Source of the DNA: Paraspadella gotoi
Lineage: Eukaryota; Chaetognatha
Reading direction: 5' to 3'
Length of the DNA stretch: 64,000 nucleotides
Assembly: GCA_051294375.1 (NCBI GenBank)
Contig: CM119265.1
Span: 4,405,056-4,469,055, forward strand
Part shown: piece after piece, positions 45,547 to 58,209 of the stretch
Numbering within the stretch: position 1 is the first letter of the stretch
Layout of the letters: every line of letters begins with the position of its first letter
Program-made: the position numbers and the translations under genes
Notes under the pieces: model-generated
Databases searched by the model: none
The model's input: the letters and a program-made list of their open reading frames with translations, nothing else
Told to the model about the DNA's origin: nothing

Positions 45547-46260
45547 TAGTTAGCCCATAGCCGATGAAATTTAAATGCTAATGTATACAGCGGTTAAAAT
45601 AATCTATCATGACCAATACGATTATGGTATTAAAATTTTTCTTTATCAAAAAATGCTTATCTTCTGAGGGTACTAGCCTAAATTAAAAATATTATATTAC
45701 TATATAGAGGCAACGAATTCTTTTCAAAAATACTTAACAAAATTTTTTGATCGGATTCTGATCACGAGCAAAAAAAGTATACACGAAATATGAAGAATTA
45801 CAGCTTTTTAATAAAATTACACAAAAAAAAATAATCTTCTTATAACGTTTATCTAGAGATGAAAAATATAAAAAAAACTAATAAAATCATCGAACCAATG
45901 ATGATGATTTTTTTAAAATAGTTTTCTTCAATTTTTCTGACAAACACTCTATCCTAAAAATATTTAAAAAAGAATTATACTTTGTGTACACACTTTTTTA
46001 TGAGCTAGTCTGATCTTGCGTCCTAAAATTTAAAAAATTCCAAAAAAAAAAATTTTGGCCTTTCCTTAATCTATAAATAAATAATAAAAAATTAAATTAC
46101 CTAGGTAATAGGCCATATTAGAAATTTTTTGTCCATCTGAGTATTACCTTAAAAATGTCTAAATATTTTCTTGAGAAATGTAACAATCACTCACAAATTT
46201 TTGACTCATCACCCATTGAGTGGCAGGCTACCCCTAATCTAGTGCAACTAAAAAACTACT
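45547..46260 (+). repeat. Further copy of the ~610-bp repeat
   Basis: This matches 32513-33115 from GCCCATAGCCGATGAAATTT through GCTAATGTATACAGC and GGGTACTAGCC to TTTTTGACTCATCACCCATTG, but is about 100 bases longer through scattered insertions. That resembles read noise more than natural divergence. Confidence 0.75.
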
Positions 46261-46495
46261 CCAGGCCAAGTGCAATATGAACCTCCTACGTAAAGGAACA
46301 AAAGCGCGATAATAACTTGCTTCCATAAAATATCTTCCGAAGAGGCCTGCGATATTGTCCGCATGATACTAATTAGGTTCTAATCATTATTTTTTTTTGA
46401 CCAGTCCCTCAGGAAGGACGAATTGCCTATTTCTCTCCCCAGCAAAACGAATAAGCGATTCCATGAAGACATTCTCATCGTCGCCTAAATCGAGC

Positions 46496-46570
46496 CAGAG
46501 AGAGAGACGGAGGAGAGAGAGAGAGAGAGAGAGGAGAGAAGAAGAGAGAGAGAAGAGAGAGGAGAGAAGA
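46496..46570 (+). repeat. (GA)n microsatellite
   Basis: An imperfect GA run. A CT tract follows at 46758-46829. Confidence 0.93.
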
Positions 46571-46773
46571 GAATGTGGACTCTCCCTTGTGTGATTTTTT
46601 TTTATTTTTTTATGGGTTTGTCTCTTTCTTTTTTCTCTCTTTTCACACTAATTCTTTTCACTCTATTTCTACTCCTCTCCCTTTCTTCTCTCTCACTCTC
46701 TCCCACTGCGTTAGAGTTTGATGAATTACTTTTTTCCTTTTCACTTCGACTTTTTTCTCTCTCTCTGACTCTG

Positions 46774-46810
<37 letters not shown>

Positions 46811-48339
46811 TCCTCTCTCCTCTCTCTCCCTCCTTCCCGACGACGAATGAAATAAGCCGGCATCGAACGTGGATTCTCCCCGAGGAAAAATACTCGACAG
46901 AATAGGATAAATATTAATTAAAAAACGGATGAAAAACACGGGATCCTTTCATCATTTCGCCCATTCGCCTCAGCTCATATTTTTCTGTTTTGTTGTCGTC
47001 GTGTCGCTTCTTAGACTCAATCATTTTCGATGATTCACTTTAAACTTTCGCGCGACTGGAATTTAATTTTTGTTTCGCAGTGTCGTGCTTTTTGGTCATT
47101 GTATCATAGTCGGATTAATATTTTTTTTATATGCTGGGAAGAACTTTTCAATGATTTTAGTTTAATGATCCCTTCGAACTCTCGGTAGCTTTATTACGGC
47201 GAAATCGCCGTTCAAATATTATAATTCACTTTGTCGGTCTGTCGGTCCACCACAACGCTAATTATCGTGGTTAGACGCGACATTGTTTAACGAAGGCGTT
47301 GAAATTTGCTTCAAATGCGTTCGATTTTAAATTCCTACATTTACTCCGATCTCATGGCCTGTTTAAGATTATTAAATTTGAAGAAAAAGAATTTTAATTA
47401 ATTACCTCTTTTCTAGACATTTAGTAACATTCCTTTTTTGTGTTTTTATTATAGTTGCTCAAATTTGAGTCGTTCAATACCGTGTAGACATCCTTTCATA
47501 CGATACTGCAATATGCAAATGAGATTAAGACGTCAGATCCCGAATGGATCGATCGAGACTCGGCTCTACCCTAGTCAGACCTTTCTTCACACGTATAAGA
47601 ACGATCATCCACATAGTATATACTGTAAAGTGTATAGTAGAAACCCCAAATACACAAAACGTGGCTCCCTGAACGTAAAAAAAAACGGTCAACAACTCGT
47701 GCATAACCAGTAAAATTCAAAAAGGAAAATACGAAAGCGCAAATAAAATAATATAAAAAAATTAATTTTAATAAAAAAATCAACAAATAACATTAATATT
47801 AATTACTATTAAAAACGAAAACATTAGCATTACGTGAACTAAAGAATTTAAAAAAAAAAACAAAAAAAAAAAAAAAAAAAAACAAACCGCGAATGTCACA
47901 TTTGGTCGAGTTCCGAAGGGGGTCGATGTCATCCTTTCTCTTCCGGCGTTGTCGAATAATGAATCCTCGTCTCGATCATCATCCTCGCCTTCTTCTCGAC
48001 TTCCTCCCCTTACTCCTCCTTATCGCGACTCCTCCCCCCCTCTCCCCTCCCCTCTCATCGCCTCCCCTCAGACAAAAGACAAAAGGACAATCAAGAAAAC
48101 ATCTAGGCGCGTGAGAGCTCTATTTATGGACTCTCTAGTCTCTATCTCCTCGACGAAGGATCAAAATCGGGCGAGTGGGGGTTGATAGGACGTTATTGAA
48201 GGGGTTATTTTGGAGGGGGGGGATTTAGAGCGGCTGGAGTTTGGGAGGATAGCCGAAGGAATTGCGGGCCAACTTTTCCGAAAACGCTCCGTTTCATCTT
48301 AAATTCAGAATTAAAATAGTTTTTATATTTAAAAATTAG

Positions 48340-48530
48340 ATTAAGAATAAAAGATAAAGATTAGATTAGTGATTAAGGTTTAGGATTAAGTAAAGGATTT
48401 GGGGAGAGTTTTGTTTAGGGATTAAAGTTAGTGATTAGGGTTTAATAATAAAAAAATAGAAGTAAGGATAAGGGTTAGGAATTAGGGTTAAGAATTAGGG
48501 ATAAGAGTGATTTGTTTAGCGTTAAGAAGG
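48340..48530 (+). repeat. Degenerate TTAGGG-like simple repeat
   Basis: Units such as GATTAGGGTTTA, AAGGGTTAGGAATTAGGG and AAGAATTAGGGA recur irregularly. They look like an expanded simple repeat, not a perfect telomeric array. A noisy copy lies at about 60240-60400. Confidence 0.5.
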
Positions 48531-51425
48531 TTTAGGGAGACTAAAGCTTATATATTTTGAATTAAGTTTTAGGACTTAAAAACATTAATGAGGTGCTTTC
48601 GAAAAATAGTGCCTGAATAGATATAAAATTAAAGAAAAGAGGTTTAAAGGAGATAAGCTTAGATTGGGTCTGGGCGTGTGCTTGAAAAACGAGCGTCATC
48701 GCTCGGTTTGCGAGATAAAAAAGAGCATGCGAGTGCCCTGGCGGGAATTAGTAAACCGCGAAACTCTGCCGCGACGTAAATTTCAAATTCATAACGCGAG
48801 GTGACATCTTCCCGGGAGAGTTTAACGGAGGAGAAATGGGGAATTGAAGAATGAAAAGAGAAAAAATGGGGAGACGGATGAATCGCCAGACGGGGACGAA
48901 ATTCCTGGCTCGAAAATATTGAATACTGAAATATTGAAAGAGGAAGAACCATTTCCGTAACGGAGGAAGGGAGGAAGAAGAAGAAAAGGAAGAAGAAGAG
49001 ACGGAAAAAGATATTAGGAAGTTTCCATCTGATGCAGATGCTTAATCATTAAGATTCTCTCGTGAGGTGTATCTGTTGACAAGACTCTGTACATTCGGAC
49101 TTCCAATATCCGACCTACAGGCATACTGGAATACAGCACTCAATAAAAAAATGTGTTGAGCAAAAAATGTTGAACATTTCAACAAAAAAAAAAANNNNNN
49201 NNNNNNNNNNNNNNNNNNNGCGACAGAGGAGAGGGATGACGTGAGAGCTCGCGAGAGAGACAGGAGAGAGAAGAGATAGAGAAAACATTTAGGCGAAGGA
49301 GAGGATAGATAGGAAGGTTTGAGAGGAAGAAAATTCTTTAATTAGAGAAGAATGGTGTGTGTTGGTGGACGCAAAGTCATCGTAAATCGGGCCGCTGTTC
49401 GATTAAGGAAATAGATCATTTATGAGTTATAGCGTGTATGTGTGTGTCGTGAGGGCTATAAGCAGCAGAAAAAATTGCGTCAAAAATATTTTTCCCCTAA
49501 GGAAAGAGGAAGAGGGGAGAGAGAGAGGGAGAGAGGAGAGGAGCGGACGCAGGAGGGAGAAGAGAGAAGGGACAGGATGACAATTTAGAAGAGGAGCGGA
49601 GAGGAAGGGAAATTCTCGTTTCGACTTCTTTGTTCTTAAACGGAAAAATGGGTTTTCTACATCATGGTAATAAAGAGAAAGAGTGGGACAGAGAGCGGGA
49701 AGAAGAAAGGAGTAAAAGAAAGAAGGGGTATAAAATATAATCGGGTGGGGGGCACGTTATAAGAAAAAATGACGAGAGAATGTCGGGCTTGTCAATAATG
49801 ATGGGTTATCATGAACAGGAAGATTAAAGGAAATAGGATTTGAGTTTTGGAGGTAGAGTTTTAGTATTCCGTTTTCTAGGGGAAGACTAAAAAAAATGCG
49901 TAAGAAACTTCCTTTTGTTTCCTCTTCTCTTTTCTCTGCATTCTCTCTCCTTCTCCTCTCTCTCTCTCTCCTTGTCCTCCATCTCTCTCGTCTCTTTTTC
50001 TCTCCATCTTCTCGTTTCGTTTTTTTTTTCGTCATTGATCTATCGGTTAACCACTGGAAAACGCGAATTCTGAATAGCGAAAAATACAAATCATAAAAAA
50101 TTCCTTATAGATTATTGACTCATGGATATTAATATAAATTCGTATTTTTTTTTTTACCCTAATTCATGTTCGCCAGGGGGACTGATTTTCAGAGTTGACA
50201 TTGATTTATGGTAGTCAGATTTGTTAACACCAAATATTTGTATGTCAATTTACACTCGCATATGAAAAAGAGAATTCGATCCTTAGGATTGTTGGTTTTT
50301 TTTTTCTTTCACTTTTCTTCCGTATTTTGCCGGTCGGCGAATTCGTGACGAAAAAGTTGATATGAGGTAATAATTGCAAGTATCGCTCTTTTTTCTTCCG
50401 CCAGAAAATCTCCGTTTAAAAAACAGCGGTACGATTCCCTTAAAAATTTTTCCTATTTTATTAGTTTTTTTTATTTTTTTAAAAAAAAAACCGAAATCCT
50501 TCGAAAATCTGTCGAGTTTAATGACATACAAAATGTACTACTTTCTAAAAAAGTTATTCGCCTAAAGAACGAATATTTTCATTGAATATATATAAGAGAA
50601 TTTTTTATTTTGCTATTTTGCTATTACATTCGCTGTTTAGTAAAGTATCGAGATGGGACGAAAAAAACGGAAACGAGAGAGAGAGAGCTAGACTTCAGTA
50701 TATCGTATCTCACCCACACTCCGTCTGCCGGCCAGTAAATGGGAAGAAGATGAGGTGAGAGCGACGCGACGAGAGCATGGCCGAGGGAAAGTGAAGCTGG
50801 TTGTGGAGCGCACTCGAGCGAGTCGCGACACACATGATAATAAAAATAATCGAGAAAGATGAAAGTCATGTTATTTGTATTTGAGTGAGAAGCCGTTTCC
50901 AAGATCATTGCACATCGGGACGACGCGGAAGAGGTTACTCGCCCGGACGGAATGTGCGTGTGGCGAAGTGAAAAAGTTTAAATTATATGCGTTCTTACAA
51001 TATAACTTTAGTCGGCCCCCTGAATTTCGGAAGTATACCGTTTCTATAGCTCATGCGAGCCGAGAAGTACGTGGAATCCAGCACTTTATAAGAATGTAAC
51101 TTCAAGAAATGGATGCAGTACCAATACCATCTGTACAGAAAAAAAATTATATTCTTGACAGATGCTACTTTACGTAGTGAGTATCTCATATATTTTCGAT
51201 TGTCGCTTTTCTCTAGACGCATTAAATCAAGATAGGAATTTATTCGTTATGGAACAGCTTCTCTCAACATATAGTTTTAACGCGAAAATGAGAGAGAAAA
51301 TTTAAAAAATGGAGTAGTGCGATGCCTTCAGGAGGGTGGGGGTCTCATTTCACTGTCTGAGCTCTACTAGAAACTTGCGCCTCGTTCCAACCTCCCTCTT
51401 GCACGCTCCTTCCAACTCCGCCCAG

Positions 51426-51737
51426 GTAGACGACTTCCGCCCCAGAACTCAACGTAGCACGGCCATCTTCAGTCTCCAGTGACGAAGTGCCACGCCGTCG
51501 GCCTCCGACCCGGGATCACGTGGGCTAGCGAGCAGACTACCAAAACCGATGGCGTGCTGGTACGTGCGCGCTGCTCAACGCCGCTCGAGTCGCGGCGGCG
51601 GACGTTAGCGGCGGAAGCCACGGAGCGGAAGCGGCAGCGCGGTCGAGCAGAAAAACGCAAAACAGAGGAAAACGGCGCAAAAAACAACTTTTATCTGTTG
51701 GGAAAAAAAAAAATTCGCATCTCGAGGTTTACAGAAG
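51426..51737 (+). pseudogene. Noisy copy of the Ig2 N-terminal exon
   Basis: This matches 42161-42429 throughout (acceptor CCCAG, GACGACTTCCGCCC, TGCCACGCCGTCGGCCTCC, the GTTAGCGGCGGA repeat, AACAACTTTTATCT) but is about 40 bases longer through scattered one- to four-base insertions. The reading frame is broken many times. The same noise continues into the flanking intron, which argues for sequencing or assembly error rather than selective decay of an exon. Confidence 0.85.
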
Positions 51738-52680
51738 GTCGGTTTGGGGAAATATAGACATGGATCGAGGAATTTGTCGTTGTTGTTGTTGAAGGGATTT
51801 CTTGTTTTCACGTTGGACGTCTTTTATGGGGTTCGACGGTTTTAGTGTCGTTACTCGTCGTCGTCGTCATCGTCAAAGAGAAGAGGACTACGACACTCAG
51901 AGTCCGACGTCGTATCCTTAGCCTTTGACTGAGTACATTCGTACCGGGATGATTGTACATGTATACATTAAGAAATTGGATACAACCAATATGAAAATTA
52001 TCCAGTATCATTTAATAAAATTTGAAAAATATAAATAAGATAAAAATTATATTATTTCATAGAGAAAAAATTAGTATATGTTATAATTGCGCGCGTCGCA
52101 AGCAATCATTGAGATAGATCCTTGACTTAACTTGTATGTATGCGTCGCGTACTTGCGACTCAATTTCTTCCTCACTTTCTTACCATTTTCCCTCTTTTTC
52201 TGTTCACAAGAATCATGCACAATTGCTCAGTGGACGATGAACAACATTGCCCATTGCCAATATCTGCCGAGTCCTGGGCTCTTCGTGAGGTAGATCGCTC
52301 ATTCTTCTGTGCATGTTTCTACTCCTGTTGTTGTTTTTTTGTCTTTCGAAGTAAGGTGACGCGCAATGCGTCCTTAGTCCTTTAGATGCATACGATCTTT
52401 TCCTTGATCTGACCTGTATCCTATTTTATCTCCTCCTCCCTCTTCCAACCCACCCCCTCCTGAGACTCGATCATCCTCGTAATCTCGGAGAGATGTTGTC
52501 GAGAGAGATCGGCTAAGGAAATATTCTCGTTCGATCCCTCGACTTCATCTCTCGTCTTCTCTCCTCCCACTTGGTTCCTCTCCTTCCTTTTCCTCCCATT
52601 TTCCTAACTCCCTCCAGTGGAAAATGGTTCTCTACAAATCCTGGGAAAAAGCAATGAAAGAGTGGAAGAGGAGGGGGGGG

Positions 52681-52874
52681 CGTCAAAAACAAGAAACGAG
52701 AGCGATCGAGGGAGAGCGGTAAAAAACATGGGATCAAGGCGCGGAACTCGGCGGCGGGAGAAAGTGAAAGAGCAGCCGGACGTCACGTCGCCTCTTTCGT
52801 TGGAACGAACGGCAAAACTAATAAAAAAAATAAACGAACGTCGCCCTCGCGTGGGAATCGAGAGGTGTAGGGTA
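52681..52874 (+). pseudogene. Noisy copy of the Ig2 C-terminal exon
   Basis: Starting CGTCAAAAACAAG and passing through GGCGCGGAACTCGGC, GACGTCACGTCGC and GGGAATCGAGAG, this corresponds to 43144-43262 but is stretched from 119 to about 194 bases by many small insertions. No Ig reading frame survives. The flanks (GTAATGTTGTTAA, GTAAGCCATTCCTT) also match the clean locus. Confidence 0.8.
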
Positions 52875-53690
52875 AGCGAGGAAACGGGACGATTGAGAGG
52901 TGGCTCAAATTGAGTAATGTTGTTAAACGGACGTAAGCCATTCCTTTCAGAGAAGGATGTCGCGAATGATTCAGAAGAGAAGTTAATTTACTAACCTTGC
53001 ATAGATCTAAGCAGCATAAGTCCTTTCTGAAAAATACTTAACAATACAGAGGAGAGAGATAAAGCTTCGACTAAGCGATGACTGGTAGCGATCAACAAGT
53101 ATTACGTAGGAAGAAAGAATATTAATACTTAATATCTAAATTTAAGTAAAGCTATATTTGACCCAAATTATGGAACATACAAATTCGGGAATTCATCCCT
53201 TCGATTTCAAAAACTCAATCTTTCTTTTCTTAATAAAATAATAATTTCTTTTAGTGTTGTATTAAAATTCTATATCTTCTATCTGCTGCTGACTTCTCAT
53301 TTTAGTTATATCATTAGATAACAGTAATAAAAAGAATTCCCGAGGCTGGTATCTGTTTAAATATTTCTTACGGGGACTGGGAGAATCTTTTTTGGGAATC
53401 GGTTGTACAATGTTGGTTCTCGCCGAATTACCCTTGCTTAACCGGTTTTAACGATGTTATCAGTTCCATGTTGATTTTAATTCTGTCGCTTATTAATCTT
53501 AGTATTCTCGGATTCGTTCTGTAGTAGCTGTCTAATTACACACAACGAAAATTATTATATAGCATTTGTATGCTCCGTAACTTTGCTGCGGAGCTGTAAC
53601 ACATAATAGTATCGAATGCGCCGTTGAGGAACACATCCTATAATTCTACCCGAACACTCCCCTTATATCCCCTTGTCGTTCCTCCGCCAG

Positions 53691-53832
53691 GAGTGTTTCT
53701 ACATTCTTCGGACGACGACGGCGTTCAAGGTCTTACGAACCTCACTCTCCTGCTTCGTCTCTTTGCTCCACTGACTCTGGCTGCCCTGACGAATTGAACG
53801 TCGCGCCGCAACCCAAATCAAGGAGAGGGGAA
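53691..53832 (+). pseudogene. Noisy copy of the post-Ig2 exon
   Basis: CGCCAG|GAGTGTTTCTACATTCTTCGGACGA, then ACGGCGTTCAAGGTCTTACG, and later AACCCAAATCAAGGAGAGGG, correspond to 43939-44050. The middle third is replaced or heavily altered and the frame is lost. The copy stops being recognisable at about 53870. Confidence 0.75.
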
Positions 53833-54144
53833 GTGGGGCATCCGACCTCTCGCTCTCTATCCCATCTCTCGTCTCTAGTAATGCTCCCAATGTGTGTGCG
53901 GTCTCCTGCGGTTCTCTCTTTTCTCTCTCCTCATCTCTTCTCTCTCTTTTTCCTCTCTGCCTCTCTGCGGTCTTGTCCCCCCGAGCCACATGCTCTCCGT
54001 GCTGCCCAAAATATTGTTTTTGGGCGCACAAAACAAACCCCAGTCACGTCCACAATGGTGCTACTCGGGGACTGAGCGGAACGTATTACTAAACAGCGAA
54101 TGTATTAGGCTCAAAATAGCAAGAACTAAAGATATATATTTCTG

Positions 54145-54400
54145 CTGCTGAGTATATATTCAATGAAGAATAGTGTCGGTTCTTAGTGGGAGGCGAAGTA
54201 GACTTTTATGGTAGAGGAAGTGGAGTACATTTTGTATCGTCATTAAACTCGAAGATTTTCGAGGATTTCGTTTTTTTTTTTACAAAATTACACGTATTGT
54301 GTGCAAAGGGTCGGCCGAAAAAAAAACGTTGCATTGAGGTTAATAATGCATTCGGCTCTTTTCTTCAGCACCAAATCCAAATCGCTGCGTCTTAAAAAAA
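54145..54400 (-). repeat. Noisy reverse copy of about 50283-50600
   Basis: AGTACATTTTGTATCGTCATTAAACTCGA is the reverse complement of 50505-50545, and TGCATTCGGCTCTTTTC follows in the same mirrored order, with insertions. Confidence 0.75.
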
Positions 54401-54599
54401 GTAACTTTACGAACGGAGGACAAAGGAAACCGACGCGGCAAGATTAGGAAGCCAGTAACTTAGTAGCAGAAATCTTTATTTGGTATTTTTTTTTTGTGAA
54501 GAGATGGTTTCACGACGTCTCATGCTTTTGAGACACTATACCCAGGAAAACACAAAAGATCGCGAGGCCCGATGTTTCGTCGTATTTCACTTGGACCGT

Positions 54600-54770
54600 G
54601 CTGTGATATTCCCAGCCTACGAAATGGCCGAATGTAAGGCTACACAGGTGAATTTGGAAGTCCGAAAAATGTAGCAGAGTAGCTTGTCAACAAATACACC
54701 TCACGGAGAGGAATCTAATGATTAAGCATTGCCATCAGAATGGAAACTCTGCTAAATATACTTTTTCGTC
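54600..54770 (-). repeat. Noisy reverse copy of about 49010-49150
   Basis: TGTCAACAAATACACCTCACG, then GATTAAGCATTGCCATCAGAATGG mirror CGTGAGGTGTATCTGTTGACA and CCATCTGATGCAGATGCTTAATC at 49024-49083. Confidence 0.7.
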
Positions 54771-54924
54771 ATCTTTGTACTTCTCCTTTTATGCAAATTT
54801 GCTTGTTCCATCTGCGTGGTTAGCATCGCAAGATATACTACGAAGAAATGGGGCGATGACTTCCTCTTCAATAGGTTTCAGGTTGTCGAAAGATTCGTCT
54901 CAAATGTTTTTCCTCGGACGCCAT

Positions 54925-55900
54925 GGTTAGGAGCTTTTCGGCTCCTCCCCGCCGCTTAACTAGAGTTATCCAAAGATTTAATCTCCGGTCTACTATCCAT
55001 CTGAGGAAACTCACATTTTGTGTCATCTTTGTATCAATATCTCTTTCTAAATCATAAATTCCTTCCCAGCATCAATTTTTTACTCCTACCGTTTGAAATA
55101 ACACTTAACTCATCACCCATTAGAGGAAGCACAAAAGCCAATTCAACTATCGTCAGGTCGTCTGATTCCATCTACAGTGTTCTCTCTGGAATTAATATTA
55201 TTGGACATATATTCTAATGAAATTTATTTTATATACGCGTCAGCGGAGCTAAGAGAGCGCGAGTTTATTCTCGCCGGTGAGTATAAGAGATATTTCAACT
55301 TAAAATCCTATACTTCCACCATTCTCTTTCACGGGCCAGTCGCGTGTTCTCTTTCTGTTCATCTAGCATACAAGCGGCACCGAGCTCTCTCAGATACGCT
55401 CCGTTTTCTCAGTCTAAATAGACAACAATTAACGCGCTCACAGGACGACACCCGGCAATATCAGCTCCGTTGTTCTTCAGTTAACTATAACATCAATAGA
55501 TGTTTAAGCGCCTAACTGTGATAGTTGAGTTTCATCCCTTGTTGAACAGTGGTCGTATAGGCAACATAGTCGCGTATATAACGGGAGATTGTCTGCGAAT
55601 ATAGTCTTCTTTTTGCTGTGTATATAGTTTGTTTCCACCGCACAAGGCTACTTACTCGGTTTATAATAATACAAGGGTCGACCTGCACTGTCTCTTTCCG
55701 AGTGGAACCGCAGAGAGCACCTCTTAATGCTCGTCTTCCAGTATTCTTAGGAGATCTTTTATCAAGTCTCTAATAACTTTACTATTCTCAGACACAACTT
55801 ACTATAAGCTGGTCATCGTAGCACTAGCTCTCGTGTATAGCAACATAGACTGTACGATCAACTCTGAATCTCCTAAGATATCTCCATTTTAGGTATATTT
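54925..55900 (+). repeat. Noisy forward copy of about 44330-44990
   Basis: Shared landmarks are GTTATCCAAAGATTTAA, TAAATTCCTTCCCAGCA, the GACACCCGGCAATATC..TCCG block, TTGAGTTTCA..CC..GTTGAA and TTCCACCGCACAAGGCT. The copy is stretched by about 300 bases of insertions. Confidence 0.75.
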
Positions 55901-56329
55901 GACAACATCCTCGATATACCAATCTCGTAAGGCCATTACTATACAGTGATTTTTCAGTCTCTCATGCTACTTCGCCTACACTGAACTTGTCGAATCTCTC
56001 AAATCCAACACAAATCTACCCACATCCTTTACCTGATGCCGTACAACGCTACTAGAGCTGATGCCTCAGTCGTGTCATCTGTTTTTATTTGCTTACTCCT
56101 GGCGAGTTTAGAAATAATGCTCAAAGATATCGCGCATTTCTCGTAGATTTCTGTACACGTTTAGGCATCGAAGCAGCGAGCGTTTTCCGCGGAAGATCTG
56201 TGTCCTCAGCAAGAATTCACTTCGACCAGTATGACACTCGCGCTCCGCGACAAGAAGTGACAGGAGACAGTCCTAGTCTAAATCCCCCTCCTCAATATTC
56301 GTAGAACCACCTGATCAGCAAATAAACTT

Positions 56330-58200
56330 TCTCGTATGTACGAAACCCACTCACTCGCACGAGACCCCGAGATTTTGATCCTATTCGATCGAGAGAGTAT
56401 AAGGAACTAGAGGATCGAGCGACAGTAAAGAATAGAGCTCTCACGCGCCTCGAGATGTATATTCTTGAGTTGTCCTTTGTAGTCTTGTTAGTCGTAGAGG
56501 GGAGCGATGAGAGGGAGGGAGAGGAGAGGTGGGGGGGAGAGAGGAGGTGCAGCGCGATAGAAGGAAGAGTAATGGAGGAAGGTACGCGAAAGAAGGCGAG
56601 ATGGGAAATGATCGAGACGAGGAGATTCGAATATTCGACAAAACGCGCGACGAGAAAGGATGACATCGACCCCCTTCTGGAAACTCGAGACCAAATTGTT
56701 GGACATTCGCAGGGAGTTGAGAAATGTTTTTTATTTGTTTTGTGTTTTTTATTTGTTAAAATATCTTTAGTTCACGTATTGCGATAATGTTTACGTGTTA
56801 GTTAAGTTAGTAATTAATATTCAATGTCTGATTTGTTTTGATGGGTTTGTGTTAGTTAAAAGAGATTAAGTATTTTGTTTATATTGAAGTGTTTTATTTT
56901 GGCGGACCTGATGTTCGTAGTTATATACCTTTTAGAAAGGGGTCGCTTTAGCTAGGTTAATGCACGAGTTGCTGTTGAGACCGTTTGGTTTTTTGTACGG
57001 TGTCAGGGAGCCGAGTATGTTACCCTCTACTTGTGAGTATCAGCGTTATCTACTATACTGAGCGTTTAGCTTTGCCGTATTGTGACTCGATGAGTAGGGA
57101 AGATCGTATCTAATGATACGTGTGAGAGAGAAGAAGGATGATGAGTAGGGTAGAGCGAGTCTCAGATCGATCCAGTCTCGGAGAGTCTCGAACGTCTTAA
57201 TCTCATTATGCATGAATGTAGCAGCTATCGTATGGAAAAGGATGTCTACACCGGTGATTGAACGAATCAAATGAGATTAGCGAGCAACTTATATAATACA
57301 GTAACGCAAGGTAGCAAAAAAAGAAATGGTGTCACTAAATGATAACTAGAATAAAGCAATTAGGTCTTTTCTGGTAAAATGATAACATTACTTGTCTGTG
57401 CAAAATTTAATGAAGTGCATTAAACAGGCATGTGTCCATAGAGAAATCCCGAGAGGTAAACATATGGTAGGCAGGAGTATATTTCTGTTTTAATCTAGTA
57501 CAAATCAACGACAATTTAGAACGCTAAAATTCACAGGTTCCAGTGACCAGAGTCCATGTATACGTCGTTCAAATCATAACAGATAAATGGTCCAACGGCG
57601 GTCCTCGACCAACTGAAATTAATTAGACCGTTGGGCTTCGCGAGTACAACGACAAGTGGTAACTCCGACTCGAATAAGGTGAAGTCTATACAGCATGCAT
57701 TTTAGAAACTCCGGCTGGATGTCTCTCTCTATAAAGACTTATTTTCGAGCAAGTCTCGCAAAGGAGGCGTCAATTCGTGAACATATACTTCTACAAAGTG
57801 CATTTGAAAAAGCTGTGCTTCACCTATGACATGATCAGGAATCAATATATGATATACAATTTCTCTCCGACTCTATTGCTAATTACGCAGATGACCCCAA
57901 GAGAGAGAGAGCAGCAGAGAGCACTGGACGAGAGAAACGAAAAGAGATTAAATGTGCCAGGTTCGCGCGGAAAGAGTTTAAGAAGTGAGAAGAATCGAGA
58001 TCAGAAGAATGATTAGAGGATCTAAGAAGCGACACGACGACAACAAAACAGAAAGGATATGAACTGAGCTCCGAATGGGCGAAAGAGTGAATGAAAGGAT
58101 CCCGTGTTTTCATCGTTGCTTTTAATGTGTGAGATAATTTATCCTATTCTGTACCGAGTATTATTTCCTCGTGGGGAGACATCCACGTCGATCCTGCCGG
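56330..58200 (-). repeat. Noisy reverse copy of about 46860-48190
   Basis: On the minus strand this gives GCGAATGTCCAACAATTTGG..GGGGGTCGATGTCATCC, the mirror of 47889-47935, and near its right end GTTTTGTTGTCGTCGTGTCGCTTCTTAGA, the mirror of 46990-47020. It is followed without a gap by a forward copy of the same sequence, forming a hairpin-like junction near 58200. Confidence 0.85.
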
Positions 58201-58209
58201 CTTTCTGGT

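Larger units (their letters stand above)
44080..50949. other. Downstream intron or intergenic sequence with no recognised exon
   Basis: After the last FSTL5-like exon I see GA/CT microsatellites, a copy of the ~610-bp repeat, an A-rich run near 47850-47885, a degenerate TTAGGG-like tract and an N gap at 49195-49219. None of the expected C-terminal FSTL5 sequence is present. Because the last exon ends with a good donor in phase 1, the gene is expected to continue. Confidence 0.6.
50950..53870 (+). repeat. Noisy forward copy of about 41825-44060
   Basis: The order of landmarks follows the clean locus from GTGGCGAAGTGAAAAA (41832) through TTTATTCGTTATGGA, the Ig2 exons, GGAACATACAAAT..GGGAATTCATCCCTTC and the post-Ig2 exon. 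The copy is enriched in insertions of one to several bases throughout introns and exons, so exon reading frames are lost. Confidence 0.88.

Noticed and set aside
48340-48530. TTAGGG-like units as an interstitial telomere
   Set aside because: The units are irregular in length and sequence, with no run of perfect repeats.
42161-53832. Tandem duplication of the last FSTL5-like exons
   Set aside because: The second set carries evenly spread small insertions in exons and introns alike and is mixed with reversed copies, so assembly noise explains it better than gene duplication.
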